The notes beneath the pieces are model-generated. The model was not told where the DNA came from, made no database searches, and saw nothing but the letters and a program-made list of their open reading frames with translations. A DNA stretch of 27,465 bases, taken from JAGPHI01 sp036641735 (lineage in GTDB: Bacteria > Bacillota > Clostridia > Oscillospirales > Ruminococcaceae). Position numbers and translations under genes: made by a program. Below are positions 19,062 to 27,465 of this stretch, in pieces. Within the stretch, counting starts at the first letter, position 1. Every line of letters starts with the position of its first letter. The stretch lies in NCBI GenBank assembly GCA_036641735.1, contig JAVWEG010000027.1:1-27465 (forward strand), written 5' to 3'.

Positions 19062-21281
19062 CTATAAAATACTATCGTTTTGCACTAGCTGCTCAAATAG
19101 CTCTATTGTAATGGGGCGCGAATAGTAGTATCCTTGCGCAATGTCACAGCCTGCTTTTGTTAAGAAAACCTGCTGAGATTTTGTTTCCATACCTTCTGCT
19201 ACGCACACAAGGCAAAGCCCGTGTGTCATATCAATAATGCTTTTCAGTATCTGTTCACCGCGGTTATCGTCTATGGCATTGTCTAAAAAGCTTTTGTCTA
19301 TTTTTACAATATCGGCAGGCAAATCTTTAAGCGCGGCAAAGGTAGAATATCCCGAGCCGAAATCGTCAATCGATATCATAAACCCAAGCTCTTTTATGCG
19401 GCGCATTATGCTTATCATATGCTCTGTGTCTAGGAAAACAGCGCTCTCGGTAAGCTCTATTTCTAAAAGATTAGTGGGAACACCGTAGCTGCGAGCAATA
19501 TCCGCAAGCTCTGTGGGCAGCGATTCGTTTGATAAATGTACACGGGAAATATTTACGGAGATAGGCACGAGCGGCATATTTAATTCTTGCCATTTTGCAA
19601 GCAAGGCGCATACGCTGCGGAACATATATAAATCTAAATTACGAATAAAACCATTTTTTTCAAATAGCGGAATAAAATCGTTTGGCATTATTATCTGCGT
19701 TTGTCTTTGCCAGCGCACAAGTGCCTCGGCACCTGCTACCGTTTCGGTGGATAGGGAATATTTAGGCTGCAAATACACTTTAAATTCGCCGTCATCAAGG
19801 CTTTGCTGCATAATATTTTCTATCTCTTTTTCGCGCAAAATATCTGCACGGTTTTCGTCTTTAAAAAAGTGATAATGGATAGCGGATTGCTTTTTCACTA
19901 TTGCTTTAGATATATTTGCTCTGTCGCTCAATACGTGAATATCGCTTTTTTCATCACCGATTTCGTATATGCCAAAGCTTAAAACAATATTGTATCCTGC
20001 GATATAGTTTTTGATTTTTAATTCGAGATTTTCTATGCGCCGTATTAGCTCTGCATCGTTTGTGTATTTGAGCAGCATATCGAAATTATCTGCGGAAACA
20101 CGGCAAAACGCTTCGCTCTTATCAAGGCTATTTTCCATTACCTCGCATATATGATGCAATAGTTTATTGCCGTTTGAATGTCCGTAAATATCGTTGATAA
20201 CTTTAAAATTATTGATGTCGAAAATTACTATAGCATACGGAGGCGCATAAGGAGCATTAATAAGCTTATAAGCCGTGAGCTTAAAGCTTTCCCAGTTTGG
20301 ATAGCCTGTAATATGATCGGTATAGGCTATTTTTGCAAGCTTTTTGTTGGTGGAGCGCGTATATGCCACCACAGAAAAGCTAACTGCAAGCACGGATATT
20401 ATAATAATAAAAGTAAGAATAATTAGCTCTAGTATTAGAATATCAGATTGGCGCGATATCACTTTAGTTGCCACTACGGACACAAGATACCAGTCCTTTA
20501 CGCCTACGCTTGTATAATAAAGGGTATGTCCGTTATTATTGCGTACGTATTCAAAAGAACCGTCAGCGCCAACGTCAATATCAAAGTGCATTTCAGCTAA
20601 ATCGTCGTCACGAACACCGTTTTCTTTAAGCGCGGTAAATAAATTTGTGTAATCACCGACACTGTTGCGATGAGTGGTTTTTACTATTGGCTCTCCATTG
20701 CCATTAATAAGGTAAAAATACCCCTCACCGTCAAACCCTGTAAGCTGCATAGACTGCGCAAACTGGTTTTGGTTACGAGTAGCGAAAAGCACAGCGGCAA
20801 CTTCGCCGTTTGTAAATATCGGAGCGGAAAATACGTTTATAGTAGAGCCGTCTAACCTGTCGATAAGAGCATCAGATAAAGATGCCTTGCCCTCGAAGCT
20901 TTCTTTTGCATACGGTCTGTCACTAAAATCGTACGTGCCACCGTCGGTAACGATAGTTTCACCGTCTTTTTTTATTATGCCAATGCGTTTAAAAGAGGCA
21001 TTGGTGGATTCGTCTGCCAATATCGGAAGCCATTGCTCTAATGGAACTTCAGGGTGCGCGCCTATTATGGTAGCAAGAGACTCTACGATAGAAAGATTGG
21101 TGTTTACATTGTTTTTTACATTTAAAGCGCTCTTAGCGGAGATTTCTTTTAAATAAGTAAGCTTTTCATCGTATAAGCCTCGTCTTGAATGTTCTACAAA
21201 ATTGTAGCCCAAAATAAGCAGCAAAATTAAAACGGCTGTTAAAGTAAGCTTAAACAGCTTTTGCCATGTGCTGCGTTTCAA
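19062..21281 (-). CDS. dCache-sensor protein with degenerate GGDEF and intact EAL domain (c-di-GMP phosphodiesterase)
   Basis: 739 residues. TM1 (about 10-27), an extracellular dCache-like sensor (about 30-278), TM2 (about 281-307), GGDEF (about 318-475) and EAL (about 485-735). The cyclase motif reads SADNF (396-400) instead of GGDEF, so cyclase activity is unlikely; such domains often bind GTP as regulators. The EAL domain keeps EALVR (519-523), NIS (577-579), LTES with Glu612, DDFGSGYS (639-646), KIDKSF (660-665) and the AEGMET loop (695-700), so it should hydrolyse c-di-GMP. The extracellular ligand is unknown. The start is TTG 21281, preceded by AAAGGAGAGTGAG. It lies 54 bp after asnS and 19 bp before metA on the same strand. 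Confidence 0.93.
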   Translation of the reverse strand: MKRSTWQKLFKLTLTAVLILLLILGYNFVEHSRRGLYDEKLTYLKEISAKSALNVKNNVNTNLSIVESLATIIGAHPEVPLEQWLPILADESTNASFKRIGIIKKDGETIVTDGGTYDFSDRPYAKESFEGKASLSDALIDRLDGSTINVFSAPIFTNGEVAAVLFATRNQNQFAQSMQLTGFDGEGYFYLINGNGEPIVKTTHRNSVGDYTNLFTALKENGVRDDDLAEMHFDIDVGADGSFEYVRNNNGHTLYYTSVGVKDWYLVSVVATKVISRQSDILILELIILTFIIIISVLAVSFSVVAYTRSTNKKLAKIAYTDHITGYPNWESFKLTAYKLINAPYAPPYAIVIFDINNFKVINDIYGHSNGNKLLHHICEVMENSLDKSEAFCRVSADNFDMLLKYTNDAELIRRIENLELKIKNYIAGYNIVLSFGIYEIGDEKSDIHVLSDRANISKAIVKKQSAIHYHFFKDENRADILREKEIENIMQQSLDDGEFKVYLQPKYSLSTETVAGAEALVRWQRQTQIIMPNDFIPLFEKNGFIRNLDLYMFRSVCALLAKWQELNMPLVPISVNISRVHLSNESLPTELADIARSYGVPTNLLEIELTESAVFLDTEHMISIMRRIKELGFMISIDDFGSGYSTFAALKDLPADIVKIDKSFLDNAIDDNRGEQILKSIIDMTHGLCLVCVAEGMETKSQQVFLTKAGCDIAQGYYYSRPITIELFEQLVQNDSIL

Positions 21282-21335
21282 AGCTTTCTCACTCTCCTTT
21301 GTGTTTTAATTAAGCTGCTTTAAAATATTTGCAAG

Positions 21336-22721
21336 CTAAAATCCGCCTGCTGTACGAGGGAATGGGATAACGTCGCGAATATTCGGAATACCTGTAAGGT
21401 ACATAATAATACGGTCAAATCCGAGGCCGTAGCCTGCGTGCTTTACACTGCCGTAGCGGCGCAAATCAAGATACCATTCGTAATCGTCGCAGTTTAAATT
21501 CATTTCCTTCATACGAGCTTCCAGCATATCAAGGCGCTCCTCGCGCTGGCTGCCGCCGATAAGCTCACCTACACCCGGCACTAGCATATCCGCCGCCGCC
21601 ACGGTTTTGCCGTCGTCATTTAAACGCATATAAAAGGACTTAATATCCTTTGGATAATCGGTGACGAAAACAGGCTTTTTGAATATTTTTTCGGTGAGAT
21701 AGCGCTCGTGTTCGGTTTGTAAATCGATACCCCAGCTAACAGGATATTGGAACTCTGCATTATGCGGCTCTAGCAGCTTTACGGCATCTGTATAGCTAAG
21801 GCGCTCGAAAGAGCTGTTTACAAGGCTACCAAGCCGCTCCAAAAGCTCTTTGTCGTAAAATTGATTAAAAAACGCAAGCTCATCAGGACATTTTTCAAGA
21901 ACGGTTTCTATTATATATTTAGTCATTTCTTCGGCATTGTCCATATAATCGGACAAATCGGCAAAGCTCATCTCAGGCTCTATCATCCAAAATTCTGCTG
22001 CGTGGCGCGGAGTATTGGAGTCCTCAGCACGAAAGGTAGGCCCGAAGGTGTAAATATTGCCAAGAGCGGCGCTCATAGCCTCGCCCTCAAGCTGACCTGA
22101 TACGGTAAGATTGGTAGGTCTTGCGAAAAAGTCTTTGCTGTAATCTACTTTACCGTTTTCTAAAAGCGGAGGATTTTTGGCATCAAGCGTGGTAACGTGG
22201 AACATTTCGCCTGCGCCCTCACAATCGGAGCCTGTGATAAGCGGAGTATGAACATATACAAAGCCGCGTTCTTGGAAAAATTTGTGTATGGCAAACGATA
22301 CTACGCTGCGCACGCGAAACGCGGCGGCAAAGGTATTAGTGCGCGCGCGTAAATGCGGCATAGTGCGTAAAAACTCTACAGAATGACGCTTTTTTTGCAA
22401 AGGATAATCGCTGTCGGCTTCACCGATAATTGTAATGCTGTTGGCATTAAGCTCAAAGGCTTGCTTTGAATTTGGCGTAGATACGCATATTCCGCATATT
22501 TGCATACTTGTGCCGACACCGGCTTTTGCTATTTGCGCATAATTATTTAGCTTAGCGGCTTCAAAAACTATCTGCAAGTTTTTAAAGCACGAGCCGTCGT
22601 TCAGCTCGATAAATCCGATGTTTTTAGAGTCTCGGACTGTGCGTACCCAGCCGCAAACGGTAAGCTCTGCGCCGTCTTTTGGGATAGAGGTATATAACTC
22701 GGTAATAGCTGTGTGTTTCAT
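21336..22721 (-). CDS. asnS: asparaginyl-tRNA synthetase
   Basis: A 461-residue class IIb aminoacyl-tRNA synthetase charging tRNA-Asn. The N-terminal OB-fold anticodon-binding domain (about 15-105) has VCGWVRTVRDSK. The catalytic domain carries motif 2 (FRAEDSNTPRHAAEFWMIEP, about 232-251) and motif 3 (GYGLGFDRIIMYLTG, near the C-terminus, followed by IRDVIPFPR). The NTPRHAAEFWMIEPEM wording and the length mark AsnRS rather than AspRS. GGAGATG precedes the ATG. It follows the nucleoid-associated protein gene by 24 bp, with no T-box leader visible, so it appears to be the third gene of a transcript beginning near 24980. Confidence 0.96.
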   Translation of the reverse strand: MKHTAITELYTSIPKDGAELTVCGWVRTVRDSKNIGFIELNDGSCFKNLQIVFEAAKLNNYAQIAKAGVGTSMQICGICVSTPNSKQAFELNANSITIIGEADSDYPLQKKRHSVEFLRTMPHLRARTNTFAAAFRVRSVVSFAIHKFFQERGFVYVHTPLITGSDCEGAGEMFHVTTLDAKNPPLLENGKVDYSKDFFARPTNLTVSGQLEGEAMSAALGNIYTFGPTFRAEDSNTPRHAAEFWMIEPEMSFADLSDYMDNAEEMTKYIIETVLEKCPDELAFFNQFYDKELLERLGSLVNSSFERLSYTDAVKLLEPHNAEFQYPVSWGIDLQTEHERYLTEKIFKKPVFVTDYPKDIKSFYMRLNDDGKTVAAADMLVPGVGELIGGSQREERLDMLEARMKEMNLNCDDYEWYLDLRRYGSVKHAGYGLGFDRIIMYLTGIPNIRDVIPFPRTAGGF

Positions 22722-22745
22722 TTTTACATCTCCAAATTTAATAAA

Positions 22746-23726
22746 TTATATTAATACATTTTTTATGAGAAGCGAGGTAGTACCGTCCTCGTCTTTTATA
22801 AATTCGAGTGCGCTTATGTCTTTATATACGCTGACAGGCACTTTTATCTCCACTCCGCTTCCGGAACGCAGAGATTGCTTTTCCATTTTGCGCACAGCAG
22901 GTGCGCTTACGGTAAAGGCTTCATCAAATGGAACATCTTGCTCTGCAAGAGCTTTGGCAAATGCTTCCTTTGCGTGAGGCAAATCTTTATATAAGCGGCT
23001 GCACACCTCGCTTGCGCAAACTCCACCGCCGTCCGCTTCGCGGTATTCTTCGCTTACGGCTTTAGCTACGGCGGCATCATCTACACCGAGGCTTTGATAA
23101 AATTGACGGTTTACTTCTATTGCGGCATCGCATACGGCGGCTAATTTTTCTTTTGGGGTGTGGCCGAGCTTACATTCTAAAAGCTTTGTGGAAATATACA
23201 CGGATTTTGAGCCGTCTATATCGTGCTTTTTTTCAAGAATTTTAGCTTCGCGCGAGGCAAGGTCTATAAAAAAGGCTTCATCTGCTTTGCTGCCCTGTGG
23301 GGTGAGCATTGTTTCATACCGCTGCAATTCGCCCTCGTTTAAGTCGTTGTATGCGTAGATAAATCCGCTTTTATAATTAAGCTTTAGCGCGGCGAAATGC
23401 TCTATACCGTCAAAACGCAAAAGCATAAATACCATATCCGCAGCAGGAATAGCTGGAGCATCGCGCATAATATCAAATACTCGCTGCGCAAGCTTAGTGG
23501 AAACAGCAATAAAATTATCGTCTTGATGTGTGAAAATGTCTTCATAAGAGCAATCGCGCTTTACATTACATTCTCGTGCTTCGTCGCTTGCAAAGGTGCG
23601 TGCGGCAATTGACGATAAATATTCCTCTGCCACTGCCGACAGTGTGAGCGTTTTGCCTGTAAGCATTGCGCAATCAGCATTAGTATTTAGCCCTGCAAGC
23701 AAAGCTTTTTCAATTTCTACGTTCAT
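22746..23726 (-). CDS. nucleoid-associated protein, NdpA/YejK (NA37) family
   Basis: A 326-residue cytosolic protein. VFMLLRFDGIEHFAALKLNY (about 119-138) followed by an acidic helix, and the SLGVDDAAVAKAV and ASEVCSRLYKD segments, fit the 37-kDa nucleoid-associated protein family (PF04245 type). The E. coli member is a minor nucleoid component; the clostridial role is unknown. MNVEIEK at 23726 was chosen as the start: AGAGGTG lies 4 nt upstream and the gene then overlaps the preceding gene's stop by 17 bp, implying translational coupling. An ORF extension to 23801 lies wholly within that gene. It precedes asnS by 24 bp. Confidence 0.82.
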   Translation of the reverse strand: MNVEIEKALLAGLNTNADCAMLTGKTLTLSAVAEEYLSSIAARTFASDEARECNVKRDCSYEDIFTHQDDNFIAVSTKLAQRVFDIMRDAPAIPAADMVFMLLRFDGIEHFAALKLNYKSGFIYAYNDLNEGELQRYETMLTPQGSKADEAFFIDLASREAKILEKKHDIDGSKSVYISTKLLECKLGHTPKEKLAAVCDAAIEVNRQFYQSLGVDDAAVAKAVSEEYREADGGGVCASEVCSRLYKDLPHAKEAFAKALAEQDVPFDEAFTVSAPAVRKMEKQSLRSGSGVEIKVPVSVYKDISALEFIKDEDGTTSLLIKNVLI

Positions 23727-24933
23727 CGAACACCTCTTGCTCAAGCTTGAGCATTTTACATTTACATTCAAGCTCTGCGTGCTTTGCGCCGTCTGCGGCA
23801 TTAAAGCCGTTTGTAATACGGGAAACTGCGATTAGCGCGCTTTCTTGAGAATCGGTAGTGAGCAAAGCAACATATTGTCTGCGGCTGTAGCGGCAGCATA
23901 TATCGCTTTTGCGAAGCTGGGTGGTTACGATTATTTTAAGGTCTGCCATAGCGTCCGATAATGACGACGAGGATATTTGCGAACCGTTTGTCCCCTGCAC
24001 AGTAATAAGCAAGAGCGCCAAAAGATTTTCGCTGCGCACGGCATTACGGCTCATTAATGGGAACAGGCGCTTAAATGAATCGTAGCTGCAAATAAGAGCG
24101 CCGTTTGTTGGCTTTTCTAAATAGAGAGTGCCTTGTAAATCCTCTGTGATTATAAGCAAATCTTGCTCGGATTTATTAATATGCGAAGCGGCGGCGCGCT
24201 CTATTTGCTGGATTTCGTTTGACATAGGGATACCCAGCTCGTCTGCAAAAAAACGCTCGGTTTTATTATAAGTGGTAACAATTGCTTTGTGCATTTGCTT
24301 ATGAGACAGGGCGCGAAATATATAGATATATCCGTCCTCATCGAGCGGCTCGATAAGGTTTAGACGTGAAGCGGCGGCGAGCATTTCGTCCCACAAGCTT
24401 TCTTGCTGTAAAATAGCGCATAGATGATGGGCGGCATTTACGTACAAGCTGCGATAGCGCCTTGCGCATAATAATGCCCACGGTTCATTATCCAGCTGCG
24501 GCAAAAAATCTCCGCCATATGCGGATACTGCGGCACGATATTGCTCTAGCTGCGCATCGGGCTTTGATTTATCTGCTTTTAGGCATAAATCTTTAAATGT
24601 CGCAGTATCGGTAATGAATTTAATATTAATATTAGTGGCATAGCCATTATTGCGAAATACTATAGGGCTGTCTTGCGGCTTTGCTGCTCCTGACAGCTCT
24701 CTGCGCAGGGCATATACTGTGTTTTTAAGCACATTGGCAGCATCTGCAAGCTCATCGTTTGCCCATAAAACATCGAGCAATTCTTCACAAGACACAGCTT
24801 CTCCGTCTTTCATTAGCAAATATGCAAATAATTGCCACGGCTTTGTCATTTTTTGAGTAGCAGAGGTAATGGCTTTTCCATCTACAGATACGGAGAAAAC
24901 GTCAAATAAACGTACAGAAACTTTCTTTATCAC
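23710..24933 (-). CDS. SARP-like regulator: winged helix + BTAD + degenerate GGDEF-like domain
   Basis: 407 residues. An OmpR-type winged helix (about 5-103) has KPWQLFAYLL, EELLDVLW and NVLKNTVYALRREL. A bacterial transcriptional activation domain of TPR-like helices (about 108-250) has YGGDFLPQ, ARRYRSLYVNAAHHL and EPLDEDGYIYIFRAL. The C-terminal domain (about 285-395) looks like a decayed GGDEF fold: a central beta strand NLLALLLITV and a hairpin RYSRRQYVALL (348-358) where RxGGDEFxxLL would stand. It probably binds DNA near its own operon; the ligand is unknown. GTG start at 24933, with GTGAGG about 6 nt upstream. It is the first gene of a minus-strand run and overlaps the nucleoid-protein gene. 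Confidence 0.85.
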   Translation of the reverse strand: MIKKVSVRLFDVFSVSVDGKAITSATQKMTKPWQLFAYLLMKDGEAVSCEELLDVLWANDELADAANVLKNTVYALRRELSGAAKPQDSPIVFRNNGYATNINIKFITDTATFKDLCLKADKSKPDAQLEQYRAAVSAYGGDFLPQLDNEPWALLCARRYRSLYVNAAHHLCAILQQESLWDEMLAAASRLNLIEPLDEDGYIYIFRALSHKQMHKAIVTTYNKTERFFADELGIPMSNEIQQIERAAASHINKSEQDLLIITEDLQGTLYLEKPTNGALICSYDSFKRLFPLMSRNAVRSENLLALLLITVQGTNGSQISSSSLSDAMADLKIIVTTQLRKSDICCRYSRRQYVALLTTDSQESALIAVSRITNGFNAADGAKHAELECKCKMLKLEQEVFDERRN

Positions 24934-24979
24934 GGTTTACCTCACTTTAAACAATATATATTAGTGCCGATACCTATAT

Positions 24980-25008
24980 AGTATACCTTTTTTTCAAAAT
25001 AAGGTCAA
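24980..25008 (-). promoter_or_regulatory. sigma-A promoter heading the BTAD-NdpA-asnS run
   Basis: Minus strand TTGACC (25008-25003), 17-bp spacer, TATACT (24985-24980), about 46 bp upstream of the GTG start. Confidence 0.82.
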
Positions 25009-25038
25009 CAAAATATGCTTTTAAACGGCTAAAATATA

Positions 25039-25047
25039 TGTTATACT
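25039..25047 (+). promoter_or_regulatory. extended -10 promoter of the aconitase-family gene
   Basis: TG-T-TATACT (25039-25047) is an extended -10, with only a weak -35 (TTTTAA near 25019). It is divergent from the BTAD promoter. The leader contains TTAATTAA and then AAGGGCGG before the ATG. Confidence 0.55.
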
Positions 25048-25074
25048 TACATTATTAATTAAGGGCGGTGTAAT

Positions 25075-27339
25075 ATGATAAATTTGAGTGATAACGGTGT
25101 ATATTTAATAAACGGAAACAAAATAATCAATGATGATAATAATGTATCTGATGCTATATTAAGTCTTGGCAAAAAGCCAATATCAAAGGACGAGGCAAAA
25201 AAGGGGACTATCGCTTATGGTATTATGCAGGCGCATAATATCGGCGGCGATAAAAATGCGCTTAAAATCAGGTTTGATGCTATGGCAAGCCACGATATTA
25301 CTTTTGTGGGCATTATACAAACGGCACGCGCTTCGGGGCTGCGCGAATTTCCTATGCCTTATGTGCTTACTAATTGCCACAATACTTTGTGCGCTGTGGG
25401 AGGCACAATAAATGAGGACGACCACGTATTTGGCCTTTCGGCTGCCAAAAAATACGGTGGTATATATGTGCCGCCGCACATTGCCGTAATACATCAGTAT
25501 ATGCGCGAGATGCACGCTGAGTGCGGCGCGATGATACTTGGCTCTGACAGCCATACACGCTATGGCGCGCTTGGCACTATGGCGATAGGCGAGGGCGGCG
25601 GTGAGCTTGCAAAGCAGCTGCTTTCAAAAACGTATGATGTAACATTGCCTGAGGTAGTGGCGGTATATCTTACAGGCTCTTTGCGCCACGGAGTAGGGCC
25701 GCAAGACGTTGCCCTTGCAATAATAGGAGCTGTGTTTAAAAACGGATATGTGAAAAATAAGGTACTTGAATTTGTAGGCCCGGGCATTGCGAATTTGAGC
25801 GCAGATACACGCAACGGCATTGACGTAATGACAACGGAGACGACCTGTTTATCGTCGGTATGGTGTACAGATGAAGTGACAGAGCGCTTTTTGGAGATGC
25901 ACGGGCGCAAAAGCGCATACAAAAAGCTTGAACCGAGCGAGCTTGCATATTACGACGGGCTAGTGGAAGTAAATCTTGATACAATAAAGCCAATGATAGC
26001 GCTGCCGATGCACCCGAGCAATGTGTATGAAATTGATGAATTAAAAGCAAATCCTTATGATATCCTAAAAAAAGCACAAGACGATTGCAAAGAGATTACG
26101 GGAGGTACAGTACCGTTTTCGCTTACAGATAAAATAGTAAATGGCAAATTAAAGGTGGATCAAGGTGTAATAGCAGGGTGTGCAGGCGGCATATATGAAA
26201 ATATTTGCATTGCCGCAAACATATTAGGCGCAAGCGCTGTAGGTAGCGATGAATACGCGCTCAGCGTATATCCGGCAAGCCAGCCTGTGATGATGCGCCT
26301 TGTGGAAAACGGCATTGCCACTAAGCTTATGAGCGCAGGCGCTACCTTGCGCACCGCGTTTTGCGGCCCTTGCTTTGGCGCAGGAGACGTGCCTGCAAAC
26401 GGTGCTTTAAGCATAAGGCACACTACACGCAATTTTCCCAATCGCGAAGGCTCTAAGCCGTCGGGAGGGCAGATGGCAGGAGTGGCGCTTATGGACGCGC
26501 GCAGTATTGCCGCTACAAGCCGCAATGGAGGATATCTTACAGCCGCAACGGATATTGATTATTCTGATGAAATACCGCAATATAGCTTTGATGATACGAG
26601 CTATCAAAGCCGTGTATATCACGGATATGGCAAGGCAAACGGTGAAGAGCATCTAAAGTTTGGCCCGAATATTAAAGACTGGCCTTCAATACCAAAGCTG
26701 CCAAAGCATATGGTGCTTAGTGTGGCAAGCTTTATTACAGACGAGGTTACCACTACTGATGAGCTGATACCATCGGGTGAAACAAGCTCTTATCGCTCTA
26801 ATCCGCTCGGGCTTGCCGAATTTACTTTGTCGCGTAAAGATCCTGATTATGTAAAGCGCGCAAAGCTGGTGCAGGCAAACGAACAGCGCAGAAGCGGCGG
26901 TGACGACGGCGGACTTTTGGCAAAAATAAAGGCGATTAACGGATATGGAAATACTGAAATAAATGACTTCAATATTACCTCGGTAATTTATGCCAATAAG
27001 CCCGGCGACGGCTCTGCCCGTGAGCAGGCGGCAAGCTGCCAAAGAGTGCTTGGTGCAGGTGCCAATATCACGCACGAATACGCTACTAAGCGTTATCGCT
27101 CCAATTTAATAAACTGGGGTATGCTGCCATTTCAATTAAAAGGCGAAGTGCCTTTTTGCCTCGGGGACACGATATTTATACCTAATGTGCGCGAAATATT
27201 AAATGGCGAAATGGGCGACATAACAGCTTATGTACTGGGAAAGCAAGCAATGGCTTTTAAGCTTTATATTGCACCGCTTACAGATGATGAGCGCAAAATA
27301 CTAATGGCAGGGTGCTTAATAAATTATTATAAAGAATAA
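25075..27339 (+). CDS. aconitase-family hydratase, YbhJ-like
   Basis: 754 residues, close to the 753 of E. coli YbhJ, an aconitase-superfamily protein of unproven reaction. The Fe-S ligands are retained at Cys369 (IAGCAGG), Cys430 and Cys433 (FCGPCFGAGD), so a [4Fe-4S] hydratase centre is likely. GSDSHTRYGALGTMAIGEGG (156-175) and NFPNREGS (453-460) are aconitase active-site motifs. The C-terminal swivel carries SYRSNPLG and DGSAREQAA in place of the usual GSSREHAA. The first cysteine motif departs from the canonical GSCTN. It may be a true aconitase of a partial TCA cycle or act on another hydroxy-acid. ATG with AAGGGCGG upstream, and a strong terminator at the end. Confidence 0.88.
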   Translation: MINLSDNGVYLINGNKIINDDNNVSDAILSLGKKPISKDEAKKGTIAYGIMQAHNIGGDKNALKIRFDAMASHDITFVGIIQTARASGLREFPMPYVLTNCHNTLCAVGGTINEDDHVFGLSAAKKYGGIYVPPHIAVIHQYMREMHAECGAMILGSDSHTRYGALGTMAIGEGGGELAKQLLSKTYDVTLPEVVAVYLTGSLRHGVGPQDVALAIIGAVFKNGYVKNKVLEFVGPGIANLSADTRNGIDVMTTETTCLSSVWCTDEVTERFLEMHGRKSAYKKLEPSELAYYDGLVEVNLDTIKPMIALPMHPSNVYEIDELKANPYDILKKAQDDCKEITGGTVPFSLTDKIVNGKLKVDQGVIAGCAGGIYENICIAANILGASAVGSDEYALSVYPASQPVMMRLVENGIATKLMSAGATLRTAFCGPCFGAGDVPANGALSIRHTTRNFPNREGSKPSGGQMAGVALMDARSIAATSRNGGYLTAATDIDYSDEIPQYSFDDTSYQSRVYHGYGKANGEEHLKFGPNIKDWPSIPKLPKHMVLSVASFITDEVTTTDELIPSGETSSYRSNPLGLAEFTLSRKDPDYVKRAKLVQANEQRRSGGDDGGLLAKIKAINGYGNTEINDFNITSVIYANKPGDGSAREQAASCQRVLGAGANITHEYATKRYRSNLINWGMLPFQLKGEVPFCLGDTIFIPNVREILNGEMGDITAYVLGKQAMAFKLYIAPLTDDERKILMAGCLINYYKE

Positions 27340-27404
27340 AACAAAAAGAAGAATATATTACAAAAATTAATACTAAATATTGGCGAATTTTAATATTGTA
27401 AAAA

Positions 27405-27448
27405 TAAATAGGGTATTTATCTTAATTGACAGATAAATACCCTATTTA
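27405..27448 (+). terminator. intrinsic terminator of the aconitase-family gene
   Basis: Perfect 18-bp stem: 27405-27422 (TAAATAGGGTATTTATCT) with 27431-27448, loop TAATTGAC, then ATTTTAAT. It lies 66 bp past the stop; the stretch between is AT-rich with no ORF. Flanking A-rich sequence could let it work on the other strand too. Confidence 0.82.
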
Positions 27449-27465
27449 ATTTTAATAATTAATTA

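Noticed and set aside
19062..21281. active diguanylate cyclase
   Set aside because: The signature reads SADNF in place of GGDEF.
22722..24979. T-box leader for asnS
   Set aside because: Neither the 24-bp gap before asnS nor the short leader of the first gene contains a T-box motif.
1..27465. prophage, transposon or integrated element
   Set aside because: No integrase, transposase, phage structural gene, att-like repeat or abrupt composition change was seen.

Overview
The window looks like a chromosomal segment of an endospore-forming member of Clostridia (Bacillota), perhaps an uncultured gut lineage. The evidence is a near full-length SpoVT, group II ECF vitamin S components, a Firmicutes-type B12 riboswitch, a CcpA-type cre box, strong AGGAGG ribosome binding sites with several TTG/GTG starts, and near-consensus sigma-A promoters with 16-18 bp spacers. 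I see no rRNA, tRNA, IS element, prophage or CRISPR array. Gene density is high and intergenic gaps are short.

Layout. 1-219: noncoding left edge with a diverged direct repeat and two small hairpins. 220-1295 (+): MYG1-family hydrolase translationally coupled to a GIY-YIG nuclease. 1359-2699 (-): MATE exporter. 2780-3931 (+): B12 module of promoter, cobalamin riboswitch, intrinsic terminator, membrane-anchored DUF4430 protein and ECF S component. 3939-7251 (-): exonuclease III, spoVT and a large surface SGNH-hydrolase/Ig-like protein. 7383-9465: divergent vitamin B6-type pair, an ECF S component (-) and a MocR/PdxR regulator (+), around a palindromic operator. 9472-10644 (-): OFA-type MFS transporter. 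10708-11709 (-): two paralogous type IV prepilin-like genes, each with its own promoter. 11892-12089 (-): small acidic membrane protein. 12265-13023 (+): LiaF-like envelope-stress protein. 13192-16313: HAD hydrolase (-) divergent from glycogen phosphorylase (+), with a perfect palindromic cre box at the glgP start site. 16354-24933 (-): six closely packed genes in the order BTAD regulator, nucleoid-associated protein, asnS, degenerate-GGDEF/EAL sensor, metA, PASTA lipoprotein. 25075-27339 (+): YbhJ-like aconitase-family hydratase.

How parts work together. The B12 and B6 modules are salvage systems whose S components must borrow an energising module encoded elsewhere. glgP is under sugar control. 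The 16-25 kb run mixes translation, methionine synthesis, c-di-GMP turnover and an envelope lipoprotein on one strand, with gaps of -17 to 54 bp and one strong promoter at its head.

Most notable structure. At two same-strand junctions (SGNH gene to spoVT, and pilin to MFS gene) a terminator-like hairpin carries the downstream gene's Shine-Dalgarno in its 3' arm. At spoVT a good sigma-G-like promoter has its -10 in the hairpin loop. A transcript from that promoter would lack the 5' arm and be translatable, while read-through from upstream would be terminated or have its ribosome site masked. Two other terminators overlap the -35 of the next gene.
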